DNA of 64,000 bases from Evansella clarkii (GCF_002019695.1 NZ_KV917376.1:3066040-3130039), one strand, 5' to 3'. Counted from the first letter of the stretch, positions 1 to 8,834 are shown. The notes: a model not told the origin generated them from the sequence alone. Numbers and translations: made by a program.

Positions 1-145
1 CCTGCCAGTCAAGGTCAGATTTACCGTCTTCCTTAGGCAGTCTCTTAAGAAATTTCCTGAACATAAAAAAACCGCCGATACCAACAGTTGTTATCAAAAA
101 GATCGACCAAAGCACGATCAGCCAAAAAAACAGATCACTTGGCAT
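1..145 (-). CDS. DUF2621 (YneK-like) membrane protein, 5' part only
   Basis: The minus strand encodes an N-terminal fragment that starts at ATG 145 behind a GAGGTGA ribosome binding site and runs off the left edge. The visible 48 residues are a hydrophobic segment (about residues 5-28), then FMFRKFLKRLPKEDG and LDW, which matches my memory of the Bacillus DUF2621/YneK family of small one-helix membrane proteins. Function is not known. An ATG seven bases upstream closes after a few codons, so 145 is the start. The rest of the gene lies outside the window. Confidence 0.75.
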   Translation of the reverse strand, partial: MPSDLFFWLIVLWSIFLITTVGIGGFFMFRKFLKRLPKEDGKSDLDWQ

Positions 146-420
146 CAGACATCACCTCTTCTTCCTACTGTAGTATATTGTACGATATTCCTGGCTTTCT
201 GAAAAGGGAGAAAGAGATGTTTGTTGTTTCAATTCAAAAAGGATGAATAACTTTGCGAATGGAAACAACCAGGATAGACGCACTTGTTAACGGAAGTCAT
301 TTGGGGCATCGCAGTGGCTTTTTTTGCTGCCGAAAAAATAAATTTTTGGAAACAGGTTTAACCTTTATCCATTTGGGTATTATAATACAGAATCTTGAAA
401 GAAATATGGAGGGATATGTT

Positions 421-621
421 TTGGCTGAAGGAACAGTAAAATGGTTTAATGCTGACAAAGGTTTTGGTTTTATCGAGCAAGAAGGTGGAGACGATATTTT
501 CGTACATTTTTCCGCTATTCAGGGAGAAGGCTTTAAAACCTTAGAAGAAGGACAACGTGTTCAATTCGATGTCACTGACGGGGATCGTGGTCCTCAAGCG
601 TCCAACGTCACTAAACTATAA
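421..621 (+). CDS. Cold shock protein, CspA/CspB family
   Basis: A 66-residue single-domain cold shock protein, a nucleic-acid chaperone that binds single-stranded RNA and DNA. The RNP1 motif (KGFGFI) and RNP2 motif (DIFVHF) are intact, and the length and the ending QASNVTKL fit the Bacillus CspB/C/D group. The open frame extends upstream without similarity to the family. I place the start at TTG 421 because GGAGGG lies 7 bases before it and the domain begins there. A TATAAT at about 381-386 could be the promoter -10, leaving a short leader. A strong terminator follows directly. Confidence 0.93.
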   Translation: MAEGTVKWFNADKGFGFIEQEGGDDIFVHFSAIQGEGFKTLEEGQRVQFDVTDGDRGPQASNVTKL

Positions 622-632
622 AAAAGTCATGG

Positions 633-662
633 AAAAAACACACCAATGCAGGTGTGTTTTTT
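633..662 (+). terminator. Rho-independent terminator after csp
   Basis: Perfect stem AACACACC/GGTGTGTT with an AATGCA loop, flanked by A and T runs, 11 bases after the stop codon of the cold shock gene. Confidence 0.9.
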
Positions 663-800
663 CATTTGTATGAAAGCAAGTACTTTGTCAGTAATTTAAT
701 TATAAGATAAAATAAATCAGGAGGCTTTCAGAGGGGAAGGTCTCCTTTTGTATTGGTAAAGAAGTGATAAAAGAATCGCAGAATAGAGGAGAAACAAAAA

Positions 801-1559
801 ATGAAATTAATTTCCTGGAATGTTAATGGAATTCGCGCGTGTGTCAAAAAAGGATTTATTGATTACTTCAATGAAGCTGATGCAGACATCGTTTGCCTGC
901 AGGAAACGAAATGCCAGGCTGGCCAGATTAAACTGGATATGAAAGGCTATTATCAATACTGGAATTACGCTGAAAGAAAAGGTTATTCAGGAACTGCTGT
1001 TTTTACAAAAATAAAGCCGTTGACTGTTAGTTACGGCCTTGGTATAGAAGAACATGACCAGGAGGGCAGAGTAATAACACTTGAATTTGAACAGTTTTAT
1101 CTGGTAAATGTCTATACACCTAATGCAAAACGTGATTTAACGAGATTGTCATACAGGCTGCATTGGGAGGATGACATTCGAACATATCTCATGGAGCTTG
1201 ACAAGGATAAACCAGTAATTCTATGTGGGGATTTAAATGTAGCACATCAGGAGATCGACCTGAAAAACGCCCGTACGAATAGAGGAAACTCTGGTTTTAC
1301 TGAAGAAGAGCGCGGGAAAATGGACAACCTGCTTTCTTCAGGGTTTATCGACTCATTCAGGTATAAATATCCTGACCTGGAAGGGGCATACACATGGTGG
1401 TCCTACATGAGTAAAGTAAGAGAAAGGAATATTGGGTGGAGAATCGACTACTTTATTGTATCTGAGAAAATAAAGGACTTGATAAAGGAAACAGAAATCC
1501 ATGCTGAAGTTCTTGGAAGCGACCATTGTCCGGTAGCATTGGAAATCGAAACCGCCTGA
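801..1559 (+). CDS. exoA: Exodeoxyribonuclease III / AP endonuclease
   Basis: A 252-residue cytosolic Mg-dependent nuclease of the ExoIII/AP-endonuclease family, acting at abasic sites and 3' blocked ends in base excision repair. Visible family motifs in order: SWNVNGIRA at the N-terminus, the metal-binding LQETK, GDLNVAH (catalytic Asp and Asn), WRIDYF, and the C-terminal GSDHCPV with the catalytic Asp-His. Length is normal for Bacillus ExoA. Start ATG 801 follows an AGGAGA site. It appears monocistronic, with csp upstream and a small lipoprotein gene downstream in the same direction. Confidence 0.95.
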   Translation: MKLISWNVNGIRACVKKGFIDYFNEADADIVCLQETKCQAGQIKLDMKGYYQYWNYAERKGYSGTAVFTKIKPLTVSYGLGIEEHDQEGRVITLEFEQFYLVNVYTPNAKRDLTRLSYRLHWEDDIRTYLMELDKDKPVILCGDLNVAHQEIDLKNARTNRGNSGFTEEERGKMDNLLSSGFIDSFRYKYPDLEGAYTWWSYMSKVRERNIGWRIDYFIVSEKIKDLIKETEIHAEVLGSDHCPVALEIETA

Positions 1560-1639
1560 ATCATTCTCCTGGGTTATTGGTTGAAGCAAAAAGGGAATAG
1601 AAGCTTAACGTGCGCCATACAGGAGAAAGGAGCGGTAAG

Positions 1640-1804
1640 ATGAAGCGCTGGGCTTGTTTCACTGGTATCACAGCTATTTTAATTTTGTCTGCATGCGGGG
1701 AAAACAACATGGAACTTAATGAGCCAATTGAAGGGGAAGATGAAATTGAAACCCCGGATTCAATTCCTGAAGAAAATAATGTTCCTGATAATGTAAATGA
1801 ATAA
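1640..1804 (+). CDS. Small acidic lipoprotein
   Basis: A 54-residue protein with a signal peptide (MKRW, then a hydrophobic stretch) and a lipobox LSAC, so Cys19 should be lipidated and the protein anchored to the outer face of the membrane. The mature part is strongly acidic (many Glu/Asp and Pro) with no recognisable domain. The frame is open further upstream, but ATG 1640 has an AAAGGAG site and gives a proper signal sequence. Function unknown. A terminator follows at once. Confidence 0.7.
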   Translation: MKRWACFTGITAILILSACGENNMELNEPIEGEDEIETPDSIPEENNVPDNVNE

Positions 1805-1814
1805 GTACTTACTG

Positions 1815-1846
1815 CCCGCCACTTTTTTTATATGGCGGGTTTTTAT
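1815..1846 (+). terminator. Terminator after lipoprotein gene
   Basis: Stem CCCGCCA/TGGCGGG followed by a T-rich tail, 10 bases after the stop codon. Confidence 0.85.
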
Positions 1847-1912
1847 ATTTGTTATGATAATCCATCACTTGAAAGCAGGGTTACTTCTTCAGGATTTCAA
1901 TAGGATAATCCG

Positions 1913-2080
1913 TTACTGAAAAGTAAGAAAGCCAATACCTATGAGCAACAATACTATTAAAGATACTGCAATAATCCATCCCATAATAAGCAGCTGCTGA
2001 TTTTTACAGCTGTCGCACCACCTTTCGCCTTTTAATACTGAGTATTCGACCAGAAGAGACTTTATATTCCTCTGCTGCAT
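1913..2080 (-). CDS. Possible small membrane protein with a CxxC pair
   Basis: A 55-codon minus-strand frame in an otherwise empty 400-bp interval. It has a basic N-terminal part with WCDSCK, then one strong hydrophobic helix (about residues 31-54) ending shortly before the stop. The first ATG (2080) has no obvious ribosome binding site, so the start is doubtful and the real protein may be shorter. I do not recognise a family. The CxxC followed by a single helix is the reason to list it. It could be spurious. Confidence 0.35.
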   Translation of the reverse strand: MQQRNIKSLLVEYSVLKGERWCDSCKNQQLLIMGWIIAVSLIVLLLIGIGFLTFQ

Positions 2081-2220
2081 GCAACTATAAAACAGGTTTA
2101 GAGCCCATGATATAAAAATTATTGTTTAGCGTATTTCTCTGAGTGGAAAAACGGTACAAAGACAGTTTTTTTATTGTTCCACTATTTTTAAATTAATATT
2201 AAAAAGAGGAGAGATGTGAG

Positions 2221-2712
2221 ATGGATAACAAACAACAGCAAGGCGGAACCGCAGGAAAAATAGTTGCAGGTATGGCAGTCGGCGCATTAGCAGGTGCGGC
2301 GGTGATGATGCTGAATTCAAGTACTCGTTCCAAAGTAATTGACAGTACGAACCAGCTTAAGGAATCTGCTGTAAATATTGGACAGGAAATTAAAGAAGAT
2401 CCGGAAGGCAAGAAAGAACAGCTTATGGAGCGGGTTCAGAATGCGACTGACGTACTTAAGGGTGCAGTGAAAGACCTTCAGGGAGTTTATGATATTGCGA
2501 ATGGGGAAATTGCAGATCAGGTAAAAGAAGTGAAAGAAAATGCTAAGGAAGTGATGAGCACAGCAAAGGACGCAGGAGAAGAGCTACAGAATGTAGGATC
2601 TCAAGTGAAGGATGCGAAGGGAGAGCTGGTGAGCCAAGACTCCGATTCAGAAGAATCCTCCAGGGGGAATTCCAGCTCTACGAATCATACAATCACAGAC
2701 AGACCAGTATAA
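2221..2712 (+). CDS. YtxH-like general stress protein
   Basis: A 163-residue protein with a Gly/Ala-rich hydrophobic segment near the N-terminus (about residues 12-32), then a long Lys/Glu/Val-rich amphipathic region predicted to be helical, with repeated KEVKENAKEV-type segments, and a Ser-rich tail. This is the layout of YtxH-domain proteins, small membrane-associated stress proteins of Bacillus. The biochemical role is unknown. Start ATG 2221 follows AAAGAGGAGAG. It is single, with a terminator directly behind. Confidence 0.75.
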   Translation: MDNKQQQGGTAGKIVAGMAVGALAGAAVMMLNSSTRSKVIDSTNQLKESAVNIGQEIKEDPEGKKEQLMERVQNATDVLKGAVKDLQGVYDIANGEIADQVKEVKENAKEVMSTAKDAGEELQNVGSQVKDAKGELVSQDSDSEESSRGNSSSTNHTITDRPV

Positions 2713-2724
2713 TTACCACTAATG

Positions 2725-2752
2725 AGCCTGCACGAAAAGTGCAGGCTTTTTA
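2725..2752 (+). terminator. Terminator after YtxH-like gene
   Basis: Stem AGCCTGCAC/GTGCAGGCT with a GAAAA loop and a T run. Confidence 0.9.
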
Positions 2753-2796
2753 TATTGGCTTGGTCAGAACTGAACTAAAAAACTATTGTTATAATT

Positions 2797-2822
2797 ATCT
2801 AATTAGATTATAATCTAATTAA
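2797..2822 (+). promoter_or_regulatory. Operator palindrome before the ArsR-type regulator
   Basis: ATCTAATTAGAT, a perfect 12-bp palindrome, with an added half ATCTAATTA at 2814-2822, lies just upstream of the regulator gene. The same 12 bases recur at 3435-3446 in front of the MFS gene, so this is very likely the binding site of the regulator at 2844 (autoregulation). Confidence 0.7.
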
Positions 2823-2843
2823 TACTCAAACTGGGGGAATTTC

Positions 2844-3416
2844 ATGCAGCTGGACAAACTCGTTAATTTTCATAAAACAATCGGGGATAAAACAAGGATA
2901 CGTATAATTTCATTGTTGAAAGAAGGGCCATTGCACGGCCAGGCACTGGCGGGAAAACTGGGGCTCACTCCTCCAACCATCTCTCACCATGTGGCTAAAC
3001 TGCGCGAAATCAACATTATTTATCAAAGAAGGGAAAAAAATACGATCTATTTTCATTTGAACGAGAAAAATCTTGAGCTAATGTCTAAAGCTATTTTAAG
3101 ACTCGGTAAGGAGGAAGAAATGAAACTATACGAATATGGAGAAGATGAGAAATCCAAAGTACTTAATAATTTTGTGCAGCAGAACGGTAAAGTGAGAAAT
3201 CTCCCGGCACAGCATAAGAAAAGGCTTATAATTCTTGAGCATTTAATTAAAGGACTGGAGATGGGCAGAACATACAGCGAACCGGAAATTAATGAACATA
3301 TCATGCAATTCTACGACGATTACGCCACTGTGCGGCGTGAGTTTATTATGAATCAGTTTATGTTCAGGCAGGATGGTCAGTATGAGTTAAATCCAAAGGA
3401 AATGTGGCCGGTCTGA
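2844..3416 (+). CDS. ArsR-family regulator with DUF2087 C-terminal domain
   Basis: A 190-residue transcription factor. Residues 1-80 form an ArsR/HTH_5 winged helix (KTRIRIISLLKEG, recognition-helix region TPPTISHHVAKL). Residues about 100-190 resemble DUF2087 (LPAQHKKRLIILEHL, YSEPEINEHI, DDYATVRREFI). Such proteins are cytosolic repressors that respond to an unknown effector. The next gene downstream is an MFS transporter with the same operator palindrome in its promoter, so the pair probably forms a regulator/exporter unit. Start ATG 2844 follows TGGGGGAA. A terminator overlaps its stop codon, so the MFS gene has its own promoter. Confidence 0.88.
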   Translation: MQLDKLVNFHKTIGDKTRIRIISLLKEGPLHGQALAGKLGLTPPTISHHVAKLREINIIYQRREKNTIYFHLNEKNLELMSKAILRLGKEEEMKLYEYGEDEKSKVLNNFVQQNGKVRNLPAQHKKRLIILEHLIKGLEMGRTYSEPEINEHIMQFYDDYATVRREFIMNQFMFRQDGQYELNPKEMWPV

Positions 3417-3430
3417 ACCGGCCTTTTTTC
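3406..3430 (+). terminator. Terminator overlapping the regulator stop codon
   Basis: Stem GGCCGGT/ACCGGCC with the TGA stop codon in the loop and six Ts after it. This separates the regulator from the MFS gene. Confidence 0.88.
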
Positions 3431-3434
3431 CCTC

Positions 3435-3463
3435 ATCTAATTAGATGTTTGTATAATTAGATT
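3435..3463 (+). promoter_or_regulatory. Operator palindrome before the MFS transporter
   Basis: Second copy of ATCTAATTAGAT (3435-3446), followed by a further half site ATAATTAGAT, 40-50 bases before the MFS start. Identity with the site at 2797 points to common control by the ArsR-type regulator. Confidence 0.7.
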
Positions 3464-3485
3464 GGCATAAAATGAGGTGGAGAGG

Positions 3486-4700
3486 GTGGCAATCTTAAAA
3501 TCCTGGAAACAGGAAACAAACTATCAAAGACTGTTCTTTGCTGGTTTTATTAATGGAATCGGAAATCGGTTTACCCAGGTAGCAATATTTTCCTTACTAT
3601 ACGATTTAACCGGCTCAGCAATGGCTATCGGAATGGTACTGGCAATACGTATGGTCCCGTTTTTGCTCCTGGCGCCTCTTGCAGGGGTACTGGCAGACAG
3701 GTTTTCAAAGAAAATTCTGCTGATCTGTATTGATTTGATCCGAATTCCTTTAGTGCTATCTTTATTGTTTGTTCAGGGAACAGACGGATTGTGGATCGTA
3801 TACCTGGTTACGTTTTTACTTGCTGGTGGCGAAGCTTTTTATGCTCCTGTGAGAATGTCCTCCATACCGTCATTGGTTAAACAAGACAGGATAATCGATA
3901 TAAATTCTCTGGAACAGGCGATGATTGGATTAGTTTTAGTGGCAGGCTCCAGCGCAGGAGGGGTTATTTCTCATTACCTTGGATTATCGCTACCTTTCGT
4001 GTTAAATGGGGCGGCTTTTCTTATATCTGCTTTTATTCTCTCCAAAATAAGAATACCTGGCAGAGAAACGATGAGAAGGGAGCAAAACTTTCTGCCTGTT
4101 TCTAAAAGAATTTTTTATAGTTCGTTTGCTATGATTACTTTTATTTTCATCGCAGTTACAATGCCGTTAGCAAATGGAATAGATAATGTTCTGATAAATG
4201 TCTATGCTCTCGAAGTTTTTGGAATGGGGGAAATTGGCGTAGGTTTATACGCCGCGCTGGGACTTGGATTCATCTTAAGTTCATTCTTTTCCAGTTTGTT
4301 AAAAAAGGGATTATTATTGCTTACTGTTATATTTATTATTGTGGAAGGCTTTGCCCATATCTTATTGAGTATTGTACCTGTTTTTCCGCTCGCTCTTTTC
4401 GTTGTCATCTTTATTACATTTGCAGGGGGATTAAGTAATATTTGTATGGACACAGTGATGATGAAAGTAATACCGGCATCTCTAAGAGGCAGGTTCTTTG
4501 GATTCATACAGGCAATCTCGAATACTGCCCTGGGGATTTCAATGGCTTCAGCTGGTTTCTTGCTGGAAGTATTTAGCCCAAGAGAATTGAGTTTAATAGT
4601 CGGCGTTTCCTATATAAATTTTACCTTTTTTTACTCGCTTTTGTTTATAAAACTAAATCTGGTTCAAGAGAAAAAGATTCTGTTAAAGAAAGCAACATAA
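3486..4700 (+). CDS. MFS efflux transporter
   Basis: About 404 residues with roughly twelve hydrophobic segments; an integral membrane major facilitator of the drug-efflux type. The loop 2-3 motif is visible as GVLADRFSKK. No substrate can be named. The frame is open from GTG 3477, but GTG 3486 has GAGG about 8 bases upstream and is the better start. It follows the ArsR/DUF2087 regulator and carries the same operator palindrome in its promoter, so expression is probably induced when that regulator is released. Confidence 0.85.
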   Translation: MAILKSWKQETNYQRLFFAGFINGIGNRFTQVAIFSLLYDLTGSAMAIGMVLAIRMVPFLLLAPLAGVLADRFSKKILLICIDLIRIPLVLSLLFVQGTDGLWIVYLVTFLLAGGEAFYAPVRMSSIPSLVKQDRIIDINSLEQAMIGLVLVAGSSAGGVISHYLGLSLPFVLNGAAFLISAFILSKIRIPGRETMRREQNFLPVSKRIFYSSFAMITFIFIAVTMPLANGIDNVLINVYALEVFGMGEIGVGLYAALGLGFILSSFFSSLLKKGLLLLTVIFIIVEGFAHILLSIVPVFPLALFVVIFITFAGGLSNICMDTVMMKVIPASLRGRFFGFIQAISNTALGISMASAGFLLEVFSPRELSLIVGVSYINFTFFYSLLFIKLNLVQEKKILLKKAT

Positions 4701-4839
4701 AGAATCCCGATAAAAAGGTATCGTTATTGTCACGCACACATGCCTAATCTGATTTCATACCCAGTAGTTTCATGATTAAGAAGGTAATTTAAGTCATTTA
4801 GCGAAGTATTGATTATAACTTTTTACATGGGGGATTAGT

Positions 4840-5190
4840 ATGAAGGCTGTAAAAAATGAGATAGGTACTGTCTTTATTCCTGTTAGCAATATTGAGGGAG
4901 CCCGGGACTGGTATTGTGATATTTTAGGCTTATCAGCGGATGGAGAGATATTGCATGGTCATTTATATATAATACCGATGAAGGGGACAGGAATCGTCCT
5001 GGACAGCAAAATTTATTCACAGGATAATTTGATTAAAACTCCTTTATTTCATTTAAATACTGATGATATCGAACGAGCATATGAGTTCCTGAAGGAGAAG
5101 GGGGTGGAAATTACCACAGAGATCATGCACAGCCACTGGTTTAATATCAAAGATCCGGATGGTAATCATATTATGGTGTGTCAGTGCTGA
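4840..5190 (+). CDS. VOC / glyoxalase-like protein
   Basis: A 116-residue single-module vicinal-oxygen-chelate protein. It has the typical first strand FIPVSNIEGARDWYCDILGL and the closing FNIKDPDGNHIMV, the halves of a beta-alpha-beta-beta-beta pair. Members include glyoxalase-like enzymes and antibiotic-binding proteins. Nothing here fixes the substrate. Start ATG 4840 follows TGGGGGATT. It stands alone between the MFS gene and a methyltransferase. Confidence 0.8.
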   Translation: MKAVKNEIGTVFIPVSNIEGARDWYCDILGLSADGEILHGHLYIIPMKGTGIVLDSKIYSQDNLIKTPLFHLNTDDIERAYEFLKEKGVEITTEIMHSHWFNIKDPDGNHIMVCQC

Positions 5191-5307
5191 CAATAGTGCA
5201 GCAGCTTATCGGTGAACCAGACAGCCCGCCGTCCGGATGTAAAACTATTTCTTTTAATCTTTAAAAGGTAAACAGAGCTAAAAAGACAGAAGAGGGGATG
5301 ATTGAAC

Positions 5308-6084
5308 ATGGGCATAGACTTTCACCATAAACAGAATAGAGAGGCTTATACGAGCCGTCAAGCTGACGAAACCTGGCTGAAAGCTGTAAGAGAACTAGTG
5401 CCTGCTGATACAATTAATAAGGCACTGGACGTTGGTTGTGGCGGAGGAATCTATTCAAAAGCACTTGCAGAATTGGGGATAGATTCGATTACAGGAATTG
5501 ATTTTTCTGAAACGATGCTTGAGGGTGCCAGGAAGAATTGCAAAGCATATAGTCAGATAACTTTTAAGCGAGGAAGTGCTTTTCAAACAGGGGCAGAAAG
5601 TAACGCTTTTGATTTACTTCTTGAAAGAGCATTGATCCACCATATCACAGATTTGAATACCTGTTTTAATGAGGCTCACAGGGTTTTAAAAGAGGGCGGT
5701 ATTTTTATTGTGCAGGACAGGACGCCTGATGATTGTACTTTAAAAGGTGATGAAAGACACATCAGAGGGTATTTCTTTGACCTTTTTCCAAAACTGGAGG
5801 AAAACGAGATAAACAGGAGACATAAAAGTGACAAAGTGATTAAAAATCTGAAGGAAGCAGGTTTTACTGACATTAAAGAAATGAAGCTTTGGGAAACAAG
5901 ACAAATTTATAAAAGTAAAGAAGAATTGCTTGATGATTTAAGGCTAAGAACAGGCAGAAGTATTTTGTTTGAGCTGGATGATGAGGAACTGAGTTCATTA
6001 ATCAGCCATATTGATAAGTCGATTCCTTTAAACCGGACGGTTATGGAACAGGACAGATGGACAATCTGGAGAGCCGTTAAATAA
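5308..6084 (+). CDS. SAM-dependent class I methyltransferase
   Basis: A 258-residue cytosolic methyltransferase of the UbiE/Methyltransf_11 kind. Motif I is LDVGCGGGIYSKAL (about residues 40-53), followed by the acidic end of strand 2 in ITGIDFSETM and post-motif HRVLKEGGIFIVQD. The substrate is unknown. The frame opens at TTG 5302, but ATG 5308 sits about 10 bases after AGAGGGG and is preferred. A GNAT gene follows after 28 bases, so the two may be cotranscribed. Confidence 0.85.
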   Translation: MGIDFHHKQNREAYTSRQADETWLKAVRELVPADTINKALDVGCGGGIYSKALAELGIDSITGIDFSETMLEGARKNCKAYSQITFKRGSAFQTGAESNAFDLLLERALIHHITDLNTCFNEAHRVLKEGGIFIVQDRTPDDCTLKGDERHIRGYFFDLFPKLEENEINRRHKSDKVIKNLKEAGFTDIKEMKLWETRQIYKSKEELLDDLRLRTGRSILFELDDEELSSLISHIDKSIPLNRTVMEQDRWTIWRAVK

Positions 6085-6112
6085 TGTAACTGAACAGGCA
6101 GGTGATTTAAAA

Positions 6113-6586
6113 GTGGAAATCAGACCAGCGAGGGAAGAGGATTTGCAAAAGGTCCTCAGTTTATTAAATGAGGTCACTATAGATTTGCATCAAAAAGGAA
6201 TAAACCAGTGGGAGCATCCATGGGAAAAAAAGAGATTATTGAGCCAGCTTAGTAACCGGCATCTATACGTATTATTATCCGAAGACGATCAAATAGCCGG
6301 TACTTTTTGTTTAAAAGATATTCATAGAATAAATGATATACCAGTTGAATTAAATAGTAGATATTTATACCAAATTGCGCTCTTGCCAAAGTATCAGGGG
6401 AGCAATTTTGGTGCGGAAATCATCGGCTTTGCTTGTTCATTGGTAAAACAAAATGAAAAAACCCTTTATTTAGATTGCTGGTCAGGAAACGAGAAGCTGA
6501 AGGCGTTTTATTCGAGTAATGGATTAACTTATGAGGGAGATTTTCCGGAAGATGATTATATGATTAGTATTTTTAAGTATAATTAA
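6113..6586 (+). CDS. GNAT-family N-acetyltransferase
   Basis: A 157-residue acetyl-CoA-dependent transferase. It begins with IRPAREEDLQKVL. The acetyl-CoA motif region is YLYQIALLPKYQGSNFGAEI, where the usual Q/R-x-x-G-x-G/A is QGSNFGA, and it ends with LKAFYSSNGL and YEG, all typical of GNAT folds. Acceptor substrate unknown. Starts at GTG 6113 behind CAGGTGA, 28 bases after the methyltransferase. Confidence 0.85.
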   Translation: MEIRPAREEDLQKVLSLLNEVTIDLHQKGINQWEHPWEKKRLLSQLSNRHLYVLLSEDDQIAGTFCLKDIHRINDIPVELNSRYLYQIALLPKYQGSNFGAEIIGFACSLVKQNEKTLYLDCWSGNEKLKAFYSSNGLTYEGDFPEDDYMISIFKYN

Positions 6587-6627
6587 GCACCACTTAGTGA
6601 CAAAGTTTAAAAAGGGGGAAATAACCG

Positions 6628-7725
6628 TTGACCAATAACAAAATGAAAACATCAATAGAGGATGCCTTGCTGCGACAGGTCCAGAAAGACAGCAAAATAA
6701 AAAGCGCCTATCTTCTTGTGGAATCAGAGAAACTTGGACTTCATCTCAATACAGCAGCTGGAGTATCAGATGATATGCCGGCAAGGCCGGAGCAAGCAAA
6801 TTACATGGCGAGTGTTGGCAAAATATTCACTTCCACCCTTACTGGTATTTTATCCGACCAAGGAAAATTGTCTTTTGAGGAACCAATTATAAAATATTTA
6901 GATGAAGAATTAGTAAATAAGCTCCATGTATATAAGGGTACCGACTATACTCCTGAGATAAAAATAAAACATCTGCTGAATCATACTTCTGGGCTGTATG
7001 ACTACTTCTGGCCTCTTCTAGATAAACTGATTGATGATCCTTCCTTAGAATTAACGCCGCAGAAATCAATTATATGGGGAAAAAATAATTTGCAGCCTTA
7101 TTTTTCACCAGGTAATGGCTTTCATTATACTGATACTAATTATCACTTGCTTGGATTAATTATTGAAAAAGTTACTAAGCTGCCTTTCCATGAAGCACTA
7201 ATGCACTTCATTTTTAAACCGAATGACATGAAACATTCTTTCATGCTGCATTATTCAGAGCCAATGGCCGCAAGCCGTTACCCAGTAAGCAGTTTTTACT
7301 ACAGGGGTCACCGGTTAAATGATTTGAAAAGCTACGCAGGGCTCGATTATGCAGGGGGTGGCATTGTCGCTCCGAACGAAGATTTGCTTAAGTTCATGAA
7401 GGGATTGTCCGGCGGCCGCATAATTAAAAAAGAAACGCTTGAAATGATGATGGATAATAAAGCTAAATATGGCACCGGGATAGATTATGGTTACGGAATA
7501 ATGCAGTTTAAACCTGTTTTTTTACTCATGCCTAAGACATTCAAATCCTGGGGGCATCCAGGGGCTACCGGGTCGTTTATGTTTTATCACCCTGAAAAGG
7601 ATGCATACATTATTGGCACATTTAATGATTTTTCCTATGAAAAAAAAGGAGTACGGTTTATGCTAATGAAAGTAATCAACACCCTTTATAAATTACAGAA
7701 GAAAACAGAGGAAGCTCTAACATAA
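6628..7725 (+). CDS. Beta-lactamase-family serine hydrolase
   Basis: A 365-residue protein of the class C beta-lactamase / penicillin-binding fold (Pfam Beta-lactamase). It has the nucleophile motif SVGK (about residues 59-62), the second motif YTDTNYH, and a C-terminal HPGATGS in place of KTG, as in esterase-like and D-aminopeptidase-like members. There is no signal peptide, so it is likely cytosolic, with unknown substrate. Starts at TTG 6628 behind AAGGGGGAA. It does not look like a dedicated resistance enzyme. Confidence 0.82.
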   Translation: MTNNKMKTSIEDALLRQVQKDSKIKSAYLLVESEKLGLHLNTAAGVSDDMPARPEQANYMASVGKIFTSTLTGILSDQGKLSFEEPIIKYLDEELVNKLHVYKGTDYTPEIKIKHLLNHTSGLYDYFWPLLDKLIDDPSLELTPQKSIIWGKNNLQPYFSPGNGFHYTDTNYHLLGLIIEKVTKLPFHEALMHFIFKPNDMKHSFMLHYSEPMAASRYPVSSFYYRGHRLNDLKSYAGLDYAGGGIVAPNEDLLKFMKGLSGGRIIKKETLEMMMDNKAKYGTGIDYGYGIMQFKPVFLLMPKTFKSWGHPGATGSFMFYHPEKDAYIIGTFNDFSYEKKGVRFMLMKVINTLYKLQKKTEEALT

Positions 7726-7869
7726 ACAGATTAAACTTATATTCTAAGGTGTTTAACAATTTTGGTGGCGGCGGCTGCATATCATGGGAACACCGGGCAA
7801 GGAAAGCAGACCTTTGTTTATTGGTGTACAAGTAGTGAAATAGTCAAAAACAGCAACTATGAAAAGAAA

Positions 7870-7894
7870 GTGAGCAAAGGGGGACTTTGCTCAC
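7870..7894. terminator. Hairpin between convergent genes
   Basis: Perfect 10-bp stem GTGAGCAAAG/CTTTGCTCAC with a short loop. It lacks a T run on either side, so it may be an RNA-end hairpin rather than a classical terminator. It sits between the convergent serine-hydrolase and metallo-hydrolase genes. Confidence 0.5.
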
Positions 7895-7970
7895 TCTACT
7901 GTAGAAAGGGTCATCATAGCATAATCATGTCTGATAGTTTTTAACGGCTGGTGGCTTATTCGGATAATAA

Positions 7971-8834
7971 TTAATGTTTTATGTCCTTGTCAACAAATTT
8001 TCCGTAATCTGGAACTGCAATATCATCAAAGTTTTCCGCAAGTCTCGCTAAATTTTTCTCCAATTCTGCTCCCGCCATAGGCAGTCCGTGTCCAGTTACT
8101 GCCACCGACGGCTTTAATTGCTCCAGCATTTTCACAGATACCTTTGCTGAGTGCCAGTCCGGTGTCAAATACCGGGGAGGACCGCTTATTTCCTGCTCCT
8201 GGGTTAAAACGGAATATAAAGACTCTTGTTTTACTGTAACAAACGCATCTCCAGCAATTAAAGCCCGGTCAGATTTCCTGAAAAGAGAGACGTGGCCAGG
8301 TGTGTGGCCCGGTGTATGGATCCATTTAAATCCCTGCATTTCTGGTACATGGCCATCTTCCGGCAACACTTGAACATGGCTTCCTAAGTTAATTGGCTCG
8401 TTAGGGAACATAGGAGACATTTTCGCCACCATACCTCCCTCCACAGTAGGATCCGGGTCTGGGTAACTCATCTTTCCTGTTAGGAAAGGAATTTCTGCTT
8501 CATGTGCATAAACAGGAATATCCCATTTTTTAACGAGCTCAAGTATAGCCCCCACATGATCAAAATGCCCGTGTGTTAATATGATTGCTTTCGGCTTGCT
8601 GCCGGCACCGAAGCGCTCTTCCACCATAGAAAAAATGGTATCAGCTGAACCAGGTGTTCCTGCATCGACTAATACAAATTCTTTGTCTTCAGGATTTCCA
8701 GCGAGAATGATATTTACAATTTGTACATTACAGCAATATAAATCAGGCAGGACCTCTATTCCAACACCGCTCGTCACAGAAGTAGCCGGGATAAGCTTAT
8801 AATCACTGCCATATGACATATTCTCTTTCTCCAT
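7971..8834 (-). CDS. Metallo-beta-lactamase-fold hydrolase
   Basis: A 287-residue MBL-fold enzyme. The metal-binding motif is THGHFDHVG (HxHxDH), with the third ligand in HTPGHTPGH and the bridging Asp in AGDAF. This pattern fits glyoxalase-II-like or quorum-quenching-like hydrolases, and the true substrate is open. Starts at ATG 8834 behind GGAAGGGG on the minus strand. Single gene, divergent from the oxidoreductase gene at 9122. Confidence 0.88.
   Translation of the reverse strand: MEKENMSYGSDYKLIPATSVTSGVGIEVLPDLYCCNVQIVNIILAGNPEDKEFVLVDAGTPGSADTIFSMVEERFGAGSKPKAIILTHGHFDHVGAILELVKKWDIPVYAHEAEIPFLTGKMSYPDPDPTVEGGMVAKMSPMFPNEPINLGSHVQVLPEDGHVPEMQGFKWIHTPGHTPGHVSLFRKSDRALIAGDAFVTVKQESLYSVLTQEQEISGPPRYLTPDWHSAKVSVKMLEQLKPSVAVTGHGLPMAGAELEKNLARLAENFDDIAVPDYGKFVDKDIKH

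Noticed and set aside
7762-7944. 60-residue plus-strand frame
   Set aside because: Spans the hairpin between convergent genes, lacks a ribosome binding site, and has no recognisable features.
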